Part shown: positions 10,382-19,567 of the stretch, piece by piece | How the letters are laid out: every line of letters begins with the position of its first letter | Position numbering within the stretch: the first letter of the stretch is position 1 | Assembly (NCBI GenBank): GCA_031082205.1 | Contig: JAVHLJ010000026.1 | Location: forward strand, 1-34,306 | Reading direction: 5' to 3' | DNA length: 34,306 nucleotides | Source of the DNA: Elusimicrobiales bacterium | GTDB lineage: Bacteria; Elusimicrobiota; Elusimicrobia; Elusimicrobiales; UBA9959 | Notes under the pieces: generated by a model | The model's input: only the letters and a program-made list of their open reading frames with translations | What the model was told of the DNA's origin: nothing | Database searches by the model: none | Made by a program: the position numbers and the translations under genes

Positions 10382-11085
10382 GGGTCGAGATCCATTATCA
10401 CCACCGCCCTGAGTATGAGGTTATGCAGGCCGTGCAGGAGGCAGGGCACGGCCAGGCTGCCAGTGCGGCGGTAGGCCAGGGCGTATAGCGCGCCGTTTGA
10501 GAATATAAGCAGCAGGCTTATCCAGTTGCGGCTGCCGTGGAAGATCATGAACAGGAAAGAGGTCCAGAGCAGGGCCTTCAGGAAGCCGGCCCTTTTCATG
10601 ATGTAATTGAGCGCCAGGCCGCGCAGCATTATCTCCTCGCAGGCGGCGATGAACATGGTGCTGACGGCGATGAAGAACAAGTTGCCGCCCGAAGTCCAGA
10701 GCTTCTCTATCGCGGCCGGGGCCTCGGTGTCCGGGTAATAAAGATAGATCAGCTTCAGCCCCGTCCAGGTCAGGACGAGATCGGCCAGAAGGAAAAGAGC
10801 CAGGACGGCCGCGGTACGGCCGAAAGGTTTCAAAGAAAATACGGAGCGGATATCCAGGCCGATATTTTCCTTCTCGTTATAGACCTTGAAGGTCAGTATG
10901 GTCAGGAAGAGCGCCGCGGAGGCGGCCAGGAATTCCGCCATGTGCGCGGGGAGGGACGGGTATCCTTCCGAAAGTATCTCATTTAAGCCGAAATAGGTCA
11001 GCGAAGGGACGGCCAGCGTCAGGCCGGCCAGCGTGGTGGAGCGCAGCAGCCAGCGCTCTTTCTTAGGCGCCGGCGGCGAGCCCAT
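10369..11085 (-). CDS. CPBP-family intramembrane metalloprotease
   Basis: This protein of about 238 residues has seven or so hydrophobic segments and the three conserved CPBP (Abi/CAAX protease) motifs: EEIMLRG, FMIFHGSRN and HGLHN. The family includes CAAX prenyl endopeptidase Rce1 and bacteriocin-immunity proteins, and its bacterial substrates are mostly unknown. The start is uncertain. The ATG at 11085 lies 18 bases after the lnt stop and gives a sensible cytoplasmic N-terminus (MGSPPAPKKERWLL). A GTG at 11106 overlapping the lnt stop (GTGA), or an ATG at 11139 inside lnt, are alternatives, and none has a strong SD. It lies between lnt and the HDAC-family gene on one transcript. Confidence 0.88.
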   Translation of the reverse strand: MGSPPAPKKERWLLRSTTLAGLTLAVPSLTYFGLNEILSEGYPSLPAHMAEFLAASAALFLTILTFKVYNEKENIGLDIRSVFSLKPFGRTAAVLALFLLADLVLTWTGLKLIYLYYPDTEAPAAIEKLWTSGGNLFFIAVSTMFIAACEEIMLRGLALNYIMKRAGFLKALLWTSFLFMIFHGSRNWISLLLIFSNGALYALAYRRTGSLAVPCLLHGLHNLILRAVVIMDLDPWLS

Positions 11086-11102
11086 GACCGACCCGGCGTC
11101 GT

Positions 11103-12608
11103 TCACAGGAAGAGCACCGCCAGCAGGAAAGCCGCGCATATCGTCAGGCAGAGCCAGCCGAACCAGTCGCCGTTGTGGGCGTAGAAGGATCTAGGCAGTT
11201 CGGGAGCCTCTACCTCCGCGGCCAGGACGCCGCGCTCGTCCAGGTCCAGCCGGTGCGTGACGCGGCCCCACGGGTCTATGAACGCCGAGATCCCGTTATT
11301 GGCCGCGCGAAGCATGGGCCGGCGGTTCTCGGCCGCGCGAAAGACATTGACCGCGAAATGCTGATGCGGGCCGGCCGTATCCAGGTACCAGCCGTCATTG
11401 GTCATGTTGACCAGCAGGTCCGCGCCTTTGAGCGCGTCCCCGCGCGAAAGATACGGGAAAACGGATTCATAACAGATACCGGCCGAGATCTTAAGCCCTT
11501 CGTATTCCATGAGCCCCTGGAAGCGCGTGCCCGGAGAGAACTCGCCCAGAGCGCCCAGCGTGCGCAGCGCGCCGCCGAATATCCCCGTGAGCGGGATATA
11601 TTCGCCGAAAGGCACCAGCTTGCGCTTATTGTAGAAGGACTCCTGCCGCCCGTCGGGACCGATAAGGAAAGCCGAAACATATCGCCCGTCGCCCTTGGAC
11701 ACCGAGCCGACCAGCGAATAAGTCCCGCTGGAGACCGAGGTCAGCCAGGAATAGATCTCCTCGTCGTCTATCCAGCCCGGCAGGGCGTTCTCCGGCCAGA
11801 TGACGAGCCCGGCGCCCGCGGCGCGGGCTTCGGCGGCCAGGCCGCCGAGCCGCCGCTTTATCTCGTCCGCGTAAGACTCGTCCCATTTGCGGTAGAAATC
11901 CACGCAGGGCTGCAGCGCGGCGGCCTTGATGGTCCTGCCGGGCGGCAGCGCGTCGGCCTTCTTCAGCTCGCCGTTGCCGAAAAGCCAGAGAAATCCCGCT
12001 ATTCCCAGCACCCAGCCCAGGCGGCGGACCTTGCGGGCCGGCGTCACTTCCCTGAAGAAAGCCGATCCGATGAGCGTGCCGGAGAAGGCCAGCGCGAAAC
12101 TCAGGCCCCAGGGCCCGGTGAGCGAGACGATCTGTATCAGCCTTTCGTTGGGCCACTGCGTGTAGGCGAGAAGGAACCAGGGGAACCAGAGGCCGCCGTC
12201 GGTGAGCAGGACTTTCGCCCATTCTATCAGCGTCCAGAGCGCGGCCAGCGCGAAAGGGAAGGCGGAGACGCCGGCGCGCCTGAAACTGCGGCCGAGCAGG
12301 CCGAACAGGCCGAACTCCAGCGCCAGCAGCGCGGCCAGCAGCGCCACGCCGCCGGCCGCCAGGCCGGGCCCCAGGCCCCCGGCGCGCATGGTAGGGAAGA
12401 GCCAGTAGAGCAGGCCGCAGTAGAACAGGAAACCGGCCAGCCAGCCGTAGAGGAAGCCGGCGCGCCGCGAGGCGGAGAACCACAGGGCGGCCGTCAGCGG
12501 GGCCAGGGCGATCCAGGCGAAGAAAGGGGAACCTATGCCGGGCGCGGAGAGTATGAGCAGGATGGCGGAAAGTACTGAGAGGGCCAGCGGCGAACGGGCC
12601 AGGCGCAG
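11103..12608 (-). CDS. lnt: Apolipoprotein N-acyltransferase, non-canonical start proposed
   Basis: Lnt transfers an acyl chain from phospholipid to the N-terminal Cys of lipoproteins in the inner membrane. The periplasmic nitrilase-like domain carries the Glu-Lys-Cys triad: E in WPENALPGW, K in FYNKRKLVPFGEYIP and C in AGICYESV, at about residues 273, 328 and 379 in this numbering. One helix follows at the C-terminus. The first in-frame ATG is at 12389, but the open frame continues upstream to the secA stop and encodes a clear Lnt N-terminus (PLALSVLSAILLILSAPGIG, then FLYGWLAGFLFYCGLLYWLF). That stretch has no in-frame ATG, GTG or TTG. A CTG at 12608, six bases after CTAAGG (12620-12615), gives 501 residues, the usual Lnt size. 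The start is therefore inferred. Confidence 0.85.
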   Translation of the reverse strand: MRLARSPLALSVLSAILLILSAPGIGSPFFAWIALAPLTAALWFSASRRAGFLYGWLAGFLFYCGLLYWLFPTMRAGGLGPGLAAGGVALLAALLALEFGLFGLLGRSFRRAGVSAFPFALAALWTLIEWAKVLLTDGGLWFPWFLLAYTQWPNERLIQIVSLTGPWGLSFALAFSGTLIGSAFFREVTPARKVRRLGWVLGIAGFLWLFGNGELKKADALPPGRTIKAAALQPCVDFYRKWDESYADEIKRRLGGLAAEARAAGAGLVIWPENALPGWIDDEEIYSWLTSVSSGTYSLVGSVSKGDGRYVSAFLIGPDGRQESFYNKRKLVPFGEYIPLTGIFGGALRTLGALGEFSPGTRFQGLMEYEGLKISAGICYESVFPYLSRGDALKGADLLVNMTNDGWYLDTAGPHQHFAVNVFRAAENRRPMLRAANNGISAFIDPWGRVTHRLDLDERGVLAAEVEAPELPRSFYAHNGDWFGWLCLTICAAFLLAVLFL

Positions 12609-12716
12609 CGCCGGCCTTAGCGCGGCGAGGCGGGAGCGGAGCGACGCCGCTCCGGCGGCTCTTTCGTGGTCAGTCCCGTTCCTGGTCAGAAAACGCCCCC
12701 GCCCCGGGGCCGGCCG

Positions 12717-15350
12717 TCAGCCGGCGCCGTGGCACTTCTTGTATTTCTTGCCCGAGCCGCAGGGGCACGGGTCGTTGCGGCCGACCTTGAGATTGGAGAA
12801 CTTGTTCTCCTGCTTCTTCACCGCGGCGGCGGAAGGCGGCCGGACCGGAGAGCCGCCGCCGGAGGGGGCGGCCTGCGGCTCCATCTCGGGCCGGCGCCGC
12901 ACCACGGGCGGCAGCTGCACCCGGAAGACGTATTCCACCATCTGGTCGCGCACGCGCGCCAGCATGCGCTCGAACATCGCGTAGGACTCCTTCTGGTACT
13001 CTATCAGCGGGTCCTTCTGGCCGTAGGCGCGCAGGCCCACTCCCTTCTTGAGATGGTCGAGCTCGTAGAGGTGGTTCTTCCAGATATTGTCGATGATCTG
13101 CAGCAGCAGCACGCGCTGCAGTTCGGCGAAGTCCACGCCGCGCTCCTTGAACTCTTCGACCCGGCGCTCATAGGACTTCTCGGCCTCCTCGCAGAGATGC
13201 TCCACCAGGCCGGCTCCCCCCAGGCGATGCAGCTCTTCGGGGGTGAAGTCGGCGGCGATGCCGAAGGTCTTACCCAGGAAGGCGTTGAGGCTCTCCATGT
13301 CCCAGAGCTGCACGTGCTTGTCGTCCGGGGCGAAGGTCGCGCACTGCTCCTCCACGCTCTCGCGTATCATGCTCTTCACGCGGCCGGCCACCTCGCCGCC
13401 GTCGAGCACTATATTGCGCAGCTCGTAGACGGCCATGCGCTGCTTGTTCATCACGTTGTCGTAGTCGAGAAGCTGCTTTCGGGCGTCGAAGTTCATTCCT
13501 TCCACGCGGCGCTGCGCGCCCTCTATCTGGCGCGTGACCAGGTCGGACTCTATGACCTCGCCCTCCTCCATGCCCAGCTTCTCCATGACGTAGGAGATGC
13601 GGTCGGAACCGAATAGCCGCATCAGCTCGTCCTCGAGCGAGACGTAGAACACCGAGCCGCCCGGGTCGCCCTGGCGCGCGCAGCGGCCGCGCAGCTGGTT
13701 GTCGATGCGGCGGCTCTCGTGGCGCTCCGAGCCTATGACCTGCAGGCCGCCCAGCCCGCGCACGTGCGCCTGCTCGGCCTCGTCCGGCGGCGTGCCGCCC
13801 AGTATGATGTCGGTGCCGCGGCCGGCCATGTTCGTGGCTATCGTGACCGCGCCTTTGCGGCCGGCCTGCGCGATTATCTGAGCCTCCATCTCGTGGTACT
13901 TGGCGTTGAGCACCTGGTGCGGTATGCCCTTGGCGCGCAGCATGGCGGAAAGTTTCTCGGAGCGGTCTATGGAGCGGGTGCCCACCAGCATCGGCTGGCC
14001 TTCTTTCCAGCGGCGCTCTATCTCGGCCACTATGGCGTTGTTCTTCTCGCGCTCGGTGCGGTAGATCTGGTCGGCCCAGTCCTTGCGTGAAAGCGGCCGG
14101 TTCGGCGGTATCTCCACGCAGTCGAGCTTGTAGATCTCCCAGAACTCGCCGGACTCGGTCATCGCGGTGCCGGTCATGCCGGCGAGCTTGGAGTAGAGCT
14201 TGAAGTAGTTCTGGAAGGTTATCGTGGCCAGCGTCTGGTTCTCCTCCTTGATGCGGAGGTTCTCCTTGGCCTCTATGGCCTGGTGCAGGCCGTCGGACCA
14301 GCGGCGGCCCGGCATCAGGCGGCCGGTGAACTCGTCGACGATGATGATCTCGCCGTCCTTGACCACGTACTCGTCGTCCTTCTTGAACAGGTGGTAGGCG
14401 CGCAGGCCCTGCGTCAGGTGATGCGCCCACTCGGCGCCGACGTCGTCGTAGATATTGCCGACGCCCAGTATTTTCTCGGCCTTCTTCACGCCCTCTTCGG
14501 TTATCGTGACCGTGTGGCTCTTCTCGTCCACGATGGCGTCGTAGCCCTTGCCCAGGTCGGTGCCGTCGCGCTTAGCCTCTATCTCCTCCTTGTCCGTTAT
14601 GAAGCGGACATTGAGCAGCGGCACCACCCGGTTGACTATGTAATACTTGTCCGTGGACTCCTCGGCCGGGCCGGAGATGATCAGCGGGGTGCGGGCCTCG
14701 TCTATGAGGATGGAGTCGACCTCGTCGACTATGGCGTAATGCCGCTCGCGCATGACGCGCTCGGACTTGTCCATCACCATGTTGTCGCGCAGGTAGTCGA
14801 AGCCTATTTCGTTGTTGGTGACGTAGGTGACGTCGCAGGCGTACATCCGCCGGCGCTCCTCGTTGCGCATGTCGTGCTGTATGAAGCCGACGGTGAGGCC
14901 GAGGAACTCGTGCACGGGCCCCATCCAGAAGCGGTCGCGTCGGGCCAGGTAATCGTTGACGGTGACCACGTGGACGCCCTTGCCGGTCAGGCCGTTGAGG
15001 TAGGCGGGCAGCGTGGCGACGAGGGTCTTGCCCTCGCCGGTGCGCATCTCGGCTATCTTTCCCTGGTGGAGTATGATGCCGCCGACCAGCTGCACGTCGT
15101 AGTGGCGCATCTTGAGCACGCGGCGCGCGGCCTCGCGCACGGTGGCGAAAGCTTCGGGCAATATGGAGTCGAGACTCTCGCCCCCGGCGAGACGCTCCCG
15201 GAACTCGGCGGTCCTGGCCTTGAGCTGCTCGTCGGAAAGCCCGGCCGTCCCCTCCTCGAGCGCGTTTATCTTCTCCACTATGGGATAGACCAGCTTGAGG
15301 GCGCGCTCGCTCTTTGTGCCGAAAAGGGATTCCACGAGTTTTGTAATCAT
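12717..15350 (-). CDS. secA: Preprotein translocase ATPase SecA
   Basis: SecA drives post-translational export of unfolded proteins through SecYEG. At 877 residues it is close to the normal length. Walker A is [13 protein letters not shown] (GEGKT at 105-109), the DEAD-type Walker B is [20 protein letters not shown], and NMAGRGTDI marks the second nucleotide-binding fold. The C-terminus is the zinc-binding SEC-C motif, [17 protein letters not shown]. The ATG at 15350 has no SD. A possible -10 (TTTAAT, 15364-15359) lies only eight bases before it, so the mRNA may be leaderless or nearly so. The TGA at 12719-12717 is in the same frame as the downstream lnt open frame. Confidence 0.97.
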   Translation of the reverse strand: MITKLVESLFGTKSERALKLVYPIVEKINALEEGTAGLSDEQLKARTAEFRERLAGGESLDSILPEAFATVREAARRVLKMRHYDVQLVGGIILHQGKIAEMRTGEGKTLVATLPAYLNGLTGKGVHVVTVNDYLARRDRFWMGPVHEFLGLTVGFIQHDMRNEERRRMYACDVTYVTNNEIGFDYLRDNMVMDKSERVMRERHYAIVDEVDSILIDEARTPLIISGPAEESTDKYYIVNRVVPLLNVRFITDKEEIEAKRDGTDLGKGYDAIVDEKSHTVTITEEGVKKAEKILGVGNIYDDVGAEWAHHLTQGLRAYHLFKKDDEYVVKDGEIIIVDEFTGRLMPGRRWSDGLHQAIEAKENLRIKEENQTLATITFQNYFKLYSKLAGMTGTAMTESGEFWEIYKLDCVEIPPNRPLSRKDWADQIYRTEREKNNAIVAEIERRWKEGQPMLVGTRSIDRSEKLSAMLRAKGIPHQVLNAKYHEMEAQIIAQAGRKGAVTIATNMAGRGTDIILGGTPPDEAEQAHVRGLGGLQVIGSERHESRRIDNQLRGRCARQGDPGGSVFYVSLEDELMRLFGSDRISYVMEKLGMEEGEVIESDLVTRQIEGAQRRVEGMNFDARKQLLDYDNVMNKQRMAVYELRNIVLDGGEVAGRVKSMIRESVEEQCATFAPDDKHVQLWDMESLNAFLGKTFGIAADFTPEELHRLGGAGLVEHLCEEAEKSYERRVEEFKERGVDFAELQRVLLLQIIDNIWKNHLYELDHLKKGVGLRAYGQKDPLIEYQKESYAMFERMLARVRDQMVEYVFRVQLPPVVRRRPEMEPQAAPSGGGSPVRPPSAAAVKKQENKFSNLKVGRNDPCPCGSGKKYKKCHGAG

Positions 15351-15358
15351 ATAGAATC

Positions 15359-15364
15359 ATTAAA
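15359..15364 (-). promoter_or_regulatory. Possible -10 box of secA
   Basis: TTTAAT on the minus strand ends eight bases before the secA ATG. No SD and no clear -35 are present. If used, the transcript would start at or within a base or two of the initiation codon. Confidence 0.3.
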
Positions 15365-15447
15365 CAAAATTCCCCCCGCCCCGTGGAAGCGAGCCCGTAA
15401 TACTTTCGCGCGCCGGACGTATATCAAGGCGGAGGACCGGTGGATAT

Positions 15448-16131
15448 ATGCTGAGCGTTCTTCTCGCGCTGATCATGCCCCTGCGGGCCGCGGCGGAAGG
15501 GTGGCCGGCGTTCACTCTGAACGACGTCCCGTCCCGCCGGCGCGTGGCCCCCTCCGATCACATATGGGTGCCGCCGGTGCCGGAGCCTGTCCCGGTCAGG
15601 ATGGAATGGGAGGAGATAGCCCCTTTCGAGACCGTTCCGGTATTCAGCCCTTACAGGCGCGGGGCGGTCTCCGTGCGGAGCGCGGTCAAGGTCAAGGTAA
15701 AGAAAGACAAGGGGGAGGCGGTCGTCTCCTTTCCCGGGGTATTTTTCGGAGAGCCCGCCCCCGGCGACGGGGCGAGGCTTTACATCCGCGTCGGGGGAGG
15801 GGACGGCGCGCCGGCCTCCGTCTCCTGGGCGGCGGCCATCTGCCACGGCGAGCGTTATCTCGGCTACAAGGGGGCGACCTTCACCCTTCCCCGGGGGTCC
15901 GGCGATCCCGCCGTTTCCGAGACCCTGGCCACCGGCGACGCCAGGGCCCTGATAGCCCGCACCCACCCCTGGCTGTTCGTGAAAGAACTGAAACCGGACG
16001 ACCTGTGCTCGGAAAAGGCCTCCGGGACGCTGGCCTCTTTCGGCGCGGCGCGGCTCCCCCCCTCCGCGGGAGGCGCGGTCCTCCGCTACGACGCGGCCCG
16101 GAACGCGCTGAAGATAACCTGGAAGCGCTAG
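15448..16131 (+). CDS. Secreted protein of unknown function
   Basis: This 227-residue protein has a short signal peptide (MLSVLLALIMPLRAAAEG). The mature part is mixed, Pro-rich near residues 40-55 (HIWVPPVPEPVPVRMEWEE), then beta-rich with single cysteines near 131 and 187. I recognise no family. GGAGG (15431-15435) lies 12 bases before the ATG, a rather long spacing. TAATAC near 15398 could be the -10. It is divergent from secA and followed about 70 bases later by the GT4 gene, whose own promoter-like element suggests separate transcription. Confidence 0.75.
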   Translation: MLSVLLALIMPLRAAAEGWPAFTLNDVPSRRRVAPSDHIWVPPVPEPVPVRMEWEEIAPFETVPVFSPYRRGAVSVRSAVKVKVKKDKGEAVVSFPGVFFGEPAPGDGARLYIRVGGGDGAPASVSWAAAICHGERYLGYKGATFTLPRGSGDPAVSETLATGDARALIARTHPWLFVKELKPDDLCSEKASGTLASFGAARLPPSAGGAVLRYDAARNALKITWKR

Positions 16132-16181
16132 TTCCCGATATGCCCGCAAAAGGGCGCCGGATTTACACACCCCGCTTTTAA

Positions 16182-16192
16182 TTTGATTAAAT
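16182..16192 (+). promoter_or_regulatory. Extended -10 promoter of the GT4 gene
   Basis: TTTGA followed by TTAAAT fits the TGn-TANNNT extended -10 pattern seen at other genes here. It ends 12 bases before the ATG at 16205, so the leader would be only about five bases. Confidence 0.4.
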
Positions 16193-16204
16193 CAAGCCAG
16201 GAAC

Positions 16205-17320
16205 ATGCGACTGACTTTCCTGATAAACTCGCTCGGAGGGGGAGGGGCGGAGAAGGCCATTACGCTGCTGGCCGAAAGCCTGGCGCGCCGCGGCCATGAC
16301 TCGCGCATCGTGACCGTCGATCCGACCGTGCCGGATTTTCATCCGGTGCCGGCAGGAGTGGAGCGCGCCTCTCTCGGGGCGGACGGCTCCCCCTGCAGAT
16401 GGTTCGAACCGCTCCGGCACCTTCGCAGGATAAAGGCCCTGAGGAGGACCGTGACGGAAGGAGCCCCGGACGCGCTCATATCTTTCATCGACGCCACGAA
16501 CGTGCTGGCGCTGGCGGCCTTCCCCGGCGGGGCGCCGCCGGTCGTAGCCTGCGAGAGACTGGACCCGCGTTTCTCGTTGACCGGTCCGCACTGGCGCTTT
16601 CTGCGCCGCCTCCTCTACCCGAAGGCCGCGGCCGTCGTCGTCCAGACAAAGGCCGCCGCGGAAGCGGTGGATCGGTACGGATGGCGAACGGTGACGATAC
16701 CGAACCCGGCGGTCCCGTATCCCCGGGAGGCCGGAAAGCCGGAATTCCTGAGGCTGGGGCATAATATCGCGGCGGCAGGCCGGCTGACAAGGCAAAAAGG
16801 GTTCGACCTGCTGCTGGGCGCTTTCGCCCGCATAGCGCCGTCTTTCCCGGACTGGCAGCTCACCATAGCGGGCGAGGGCCCGGAGCGGGCCGGACTCGAA
16901 AAGCTCGCCTCGGAACTAGGGCTCGCCGGGAGGGCCGTTTTCCCAGGCGCACTTCCGTCCCTCGCCGGGCTTTTAAGGAATTCCGACCTTTTCGCTCTTT
17001 CATCCAGGTTCGAGGGCTTTCCCAACGTATTGGCCGAGGCCCTCGCCTGCGGATTGCCAGCGGTAAGTTTCGACTGCCCTTCCGGCCCGGCCGAACTGAT
17101 GCGGGACGGCGTGGACGGGCTGCTGGTCCCCCCCGGCGATGAAAAGGCGCTGGCGGAAGCTTTAGCCGCGCTCATGGGAGACGAAGGACGGAGGCGCGCG
17201 ATGTCCGCCGCCGCGCCCGATGTCCTTCGCCGCTTCTCCATGGGAGCCATCGTCGACGAATGGGAACGGCTGCTGACGGAAGTCCGGCGCGGCGCAGGGG
17301 ACCGGGGCCGCCCGCGCTGA
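16205..17320 (+). CDS. Glycosyltransferase family 4 protein
   Basis: This 371-residue GT-B-fold retaining glycosyltransferase starts with the donor-independent loop MRLTFLINSLGGGGAEK. The C-terminal half has AAGRLTRQKGFDLLLGAFA (about 197-215) and the E-x7-E type donor-binding stretch RFEGFPNVLAEALACGLPAVSFDCPSGPAE (about 268-297). Such enzymes add a sugar from a nucleotide donor to a lipid-linked or other glycan at the inner face of the membrane. The overall pattern resembles PglH-type N-acetylgalactosaminyl transferases, but donor and acceptor cannot be assigned. AGGA lies only two bases from the ATG. The gene is alone on its strand, converging on the hypothetical at 17335-17979. Confidence 0.9.
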   Translation: MRLTFLINSLGGGGAEKAITLLAESLARRGHDSRIVTVDPTVPDFHPVPAGVERASLGADGSPCRWFEPLRHLRRIKALRRTVTEGAPDALISFIDATNVLALAAFPGGAPPVVACERLDPRFSLTGPHWRFLRRLLYPKAAAVVVQTKAAAEAVDRYGWRTVTIPNPAVPYPREAGKPEFLRLGHNIAAAGRLTRQKGFDLLLGAFARIAPSFPDWQLTIAGEGPERAGLEKLASELGLAGRAVFPGALPSLAGLLRNSDLFALSSRFEGFPNVLAEALACGLPAVSFDCPSGPAELMRDGVDGLLVPPGDEKALAEALAALMGDEGRRRAMSAAAPDVLRRFSMGAIVDEWERLLTEVRRGAGDRGRPR

Positions 17321-17334
17321 CTGGAAGGTCCCGT

Positions 17335-17979
17335 TCAGGAAAGGTTCAGCGCCAGCTTCTTGGCCTCGTCCATGAAATCTCGGTACCCGCCGGGGTCGAC
17401 CAGCGAACAGCCCTTGAAGACCAGCAGCCATTTCCCGGCGCCCTGCGCGCTCCAGCCGGGATGCTCCTTCAACGAATACGCCATGTCGCGCGTGAAGAAT
17501 TTCTTCAGCGCGCCCATGTCCCGGCCGTAGAGTTTTATCCCCTCCGGCATATCCCCGAACTCCGCCATGTCCACGGCTTCCAGGCCCAGGGCCTCGTCGG
17601 GGGCTTCGCCGCCGGCCGAGAGATGGAATTCCGGGAAGTCGGCCTTGGGCACGCAGAACAGCGCAACCGTGCAGGCCCGCGGCCGGGCGGAATCGCCGGA
17701 ACCGAGCGTCGTATGATGGTCGAAGTAGAAGGCGCGCATCCCGTCTTCGGGGGGCATGCGGAAAAGCAGCTTGCCGACCCCGCCCCTGCCCTCCATGAAG
17801 AAGGGGAGACCGCTTTCTTTGAGTATGGCGGCCTCCGGCCCGTACTCCTCCACGTCGACGAAAGTCTCGGCCGAGACTTTGGACATGGCGCGTCGCCGGG
17901 CGCTCTTCCGCCGCGAAGAGAACAGGAAAAACACCGCTGCGACGGCGACAGCCGCCCCTATCAGCAAATAAGTGCTCAT
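17335..17979 (-). CDS. Membrane-anchored protein of unknown function
   Basis: This 214-residue protein has one N-terminal membrane helix (about 4-20, STYLLIGAAVAVAAVFFLF) followed by a basic stop-transfer stretch (SSRRKSARRR), so the remainder should be cytoplasmic. The soluble part (about 40-214) contains FYFDHHTTLGSG, LFCVPKADFPEFHLS and GKWLLVFKGC. That pattern recalls a widespread uncharacterised family in which a YRYTTGSG-type motif is followed by LPxFxLxPE. This match is from memory and unproven. Its promoter appears to be the extended -10 at 18000-18010, with AAGGGGG (17990-17984) close to the ATG. Confidence 0.75.
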   Translation of the reverse strand: MSTYLLIGAAVAVAAVFFLFSSRRKSARRRAMSKVSAETFVDVEEYGPEAAILKESGLPFFMEGRGGVGKLLFRMPPEDGMRAFYFDHHTTLGSGDSARPRACTVALFCVPKADFPEFHLSAGGEAPDEALGLEAVDMAEFGDMPEGIKLYGRDMGALKKFFTRDMAYSLKEHPGWSAQGAGKWLLVFKGCSLVDPGGYRDFMDEAKKLALNLS

Positions 17980-17999
17980 GGAACCCCCTTGACCTCTTG

Positions 18000-18010
18000 G
18001 TTATATCAAA
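18000..18010 (-). promoter_or_regulatory. Extended -10 promoter of the membrane-anchored unknown
   Basis: On the minus strand TTTGA is followed by TATAAC (TGn-TATAAC). The start site would be near 17993, giving a leader of about 14 bases that is mostly the SD AAGGGGG. Confidence 0.5.
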
Positions 18011-18088
18011 TCCGCCCCCCCAGGGGCGCGCGCGGTATTCCGTTCCTGGCGCCGGCGCCGCCGGAGCGGCGGCCCGCCTATCCGCGCG

Positions 18089-19039
18089 TCAGCCGTTCTT
18101 CCTTCCGGAAACGGATACGGAGAAGCCCAGGCGTCTCGCGGAGAGACCCGCCTCGCGGAACCAGCCCTCTACTTCCGCGTAAGTGTGCTTGAACTGATAC
18201 CTTGGAGAATACCAGTCGAAGGTGTCGAGCACCCTCTCTTCCGCCCTGGGACTGTTGGATGACGGCAAGATCATTTCCATAAAAGCGCCGAATTTGCCGA
18301 GCCTTTTGACGTAATACAGCGGGACCGCCGCGTGGGACAGCAACCACAGCAGCCTGACCGGCATCCGGCAGGTGAAAAACCTGTAAAAATCGGTGATCCT
18401 GTTCCTTATCTTCTCGAAGCGGGATTCGTCGGAATACACCCATATGGAAACCGCGCCTCCCGCGGCCAGCAGGGGAGGAAGTTTCAGGAAAGCCTCCCTC
18501 GTCGAAGGAGTATGATGAAGCACGCCTATGCTGTATATGAGATCGAAAGACTCCCGCCTGAAAGGCAGGTTGAAGATATCGGCCTGCACCACGTTGGCGC
18601 CCGGCAGCCTGCGCGTGTTCTCCACCGCCGTCTCGACCGCGAAGGATAGGTCGACGCCGACCACCTCGGCCGCCCCCATACCGGCGGCTATCTCCATGAA
18701 CCTGCCGGTGCCGCAGCCTACATCCAGCACTGCACGGCCTTTCAGTTCGGCTTCGGAAAAGCCCGTCTTCTCCTTGAATGTATCCAGGGAGTCCGACAGC
18801 TTATTATGGCTGTCCAACTGCGTCTTCCGGTAAAACAGCCATTCGAAACTGAAATTGCGGACATACTTGTCCGTCCCCACGAACCTCGGCACGAAATTGA
18901 TCACGGGATAGGTTCTGCCGCAGCCCCGGCACGACAACTCTCCTTCCCTGACCTCCCCGGAATCGGCGCTTATCTCCCGCAAGGAAAGATCGGCGCCGCA
19001 GGACGGGCAGCACAGGAATCGGAGAAGTCCGTGTTTCAT
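18089..19039 (-). CDS. Class I SAM-dependent methyltransferase with N-terminal zinc ribbon
   Basis: This 316-residue protein starts with a Trm112-like zinc-ribbon segment: CCPSC at residues 10-14 and CRGC about 28 residues later, then YPVINFVPRF. A class I Rossmann methyltransferase follows, with motif I VLDVGCGTGRFME, acidic VGVD, and the IYSIGVLHHTP motif IV/post-IV stretch. This architecture is common among glycan- and natural-product-associated methyltransferases of unknown substrate. The chosen ATG (19039) precedes the ribbon directly, and a GTG five codons upstream lies inside the promoter. A TATAAT ends six bases before the ATG, so the mRNA should be leaderless. It follows trmL by 78 bases but appears separately transcribed. 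Confidence 0.88.
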   Translation of the reverse strand: MKHGLLRFLCCPSCGADLSLREISADSGEVREGELSCRGCGRTYPVINFVPRFVGTDKYVRNFSFEWLFYRKTQLDSHNKLSDSLDTFKEKTGFSEAELKGRAVLDVGCGTGRFMEIAAGMGAAEVVGVDLSFAVETAVENTRRLPGANVVQADIFNLPFRRESFDLIYSIGVLHHTPSTREAFLKLPPLLAAGGAVSIWVYSDESRFEKIRNRITDFYRFFTCRMPVRLLWLLSHAAVPLYYVKRLGKFGAFMEMILPSSNSPRAEERVLDTFDWYSPRYQFKHTYAEVEGWFREAGLSARRLGFSVSVSGRKNG

Positions 19040-19045
19040 TCTGAA

Positions 19046-19051
19046 ATTATA
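19046..19051 (-). promoter_or_regulatory. TATAAT box implying a leaderless methyltransferase mRNA
   Basis: On the minus strand a perfect TATAAT is followed by six bases and then the ATG. A start site seven bases downstream of the box would be the A of the initiation codon. There is no SD. The -35 region is weak. Confidence 0.55.
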
Positions 19052-19117
19052 CACTAATCGGCGAGGCCGGGGTCCGCGGGCCCCCGCCCGCCCTCCGGGA
19101 CTCTGGAAATCCCGCGC

Positions 19118-19567
19118 TCAGGCCAGGCGGCGCAGGCCTTCGTAGAGGGCCACGCCGGCGGCGGTGGAGAGGTTTATCGAGCGCATGCGCGGCGCGCTCA
19201 TGGGGATGCGGTACATCCTGTCGGCGTACCTTTCATAATAGTCGAGCGGAAGGCCCGCGGTCTCGCTGCCGAAAACAAGACAGGAATCGGGCCGGTAAGG
19301 CGCCTCCCACAGCGTCCTCTCGCCGCGCGTGGAGAAGAAGAGCAGCGAGGGGTCCGGTCCGAGCGTGCCGAGGAAATCCTCGAAGGTCGGAAAGACCGAA
19401 TACTTCAGGTCGGGCCAGTAGTCCAGCCCCGAGCGGCGTATCTCTTTGGAGTCTATTTTGAATCCCAGTTTGCCGGCGAAGACCAGCTCCGTGCCGGTGG
19501 CCACGCAGGTTCGGCCGATATTGCCGGCGTTCCAGGGGATGTCGGGATTGACCAGTACGATCTTCAT
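19118..19567 (-). CDS. trmL: tRNA (cytidine(34)-2'-O)-methyltransferase
   Basis: This 149-residue SPOUT-class (trefoil knot) enzyme methylates the ribose of the wobble nucleotide in tRNA-Leu isoacceptors using SAM. Family motifs are all visible: VNPDIPWNAGNIGRTC near the start (8-23), VFGSETAGLP near 100-109, and IPMSAPRMRSINLSTAAGVALYEGLRR at the C-terminus forming the knot and SAM pocket. Length is typical for TrmL/YibK. Its ATG overlaps the response-regulator stop by one base (TGATG), making it the last gene of the glycan-type operon, an unusual place for a tRNA-modification gene. Confidence 0.93.
   Translation of the reverse strand: MKIVLVNPDIPWNAGNIGRTCVATGTELVFAGKLGFKIDSKEIRRSGLDYWPDLKYSVFPTFEDFLGTLGPDPSLLFFSTRGERTLWEAPYRPDSCLVFGSETAGLPLDYYERYADRMYRIPMSAPRMRSINLSTAAGVALYEGLRRLA

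Noticed and set aside
12389-12389. ATG at 12389 as the natural lnt start
   Set aside because: It would remove conserved N-terminal helices that are clearly encoded upstream in the same frame, leaving 428 residues, short for Lnt.
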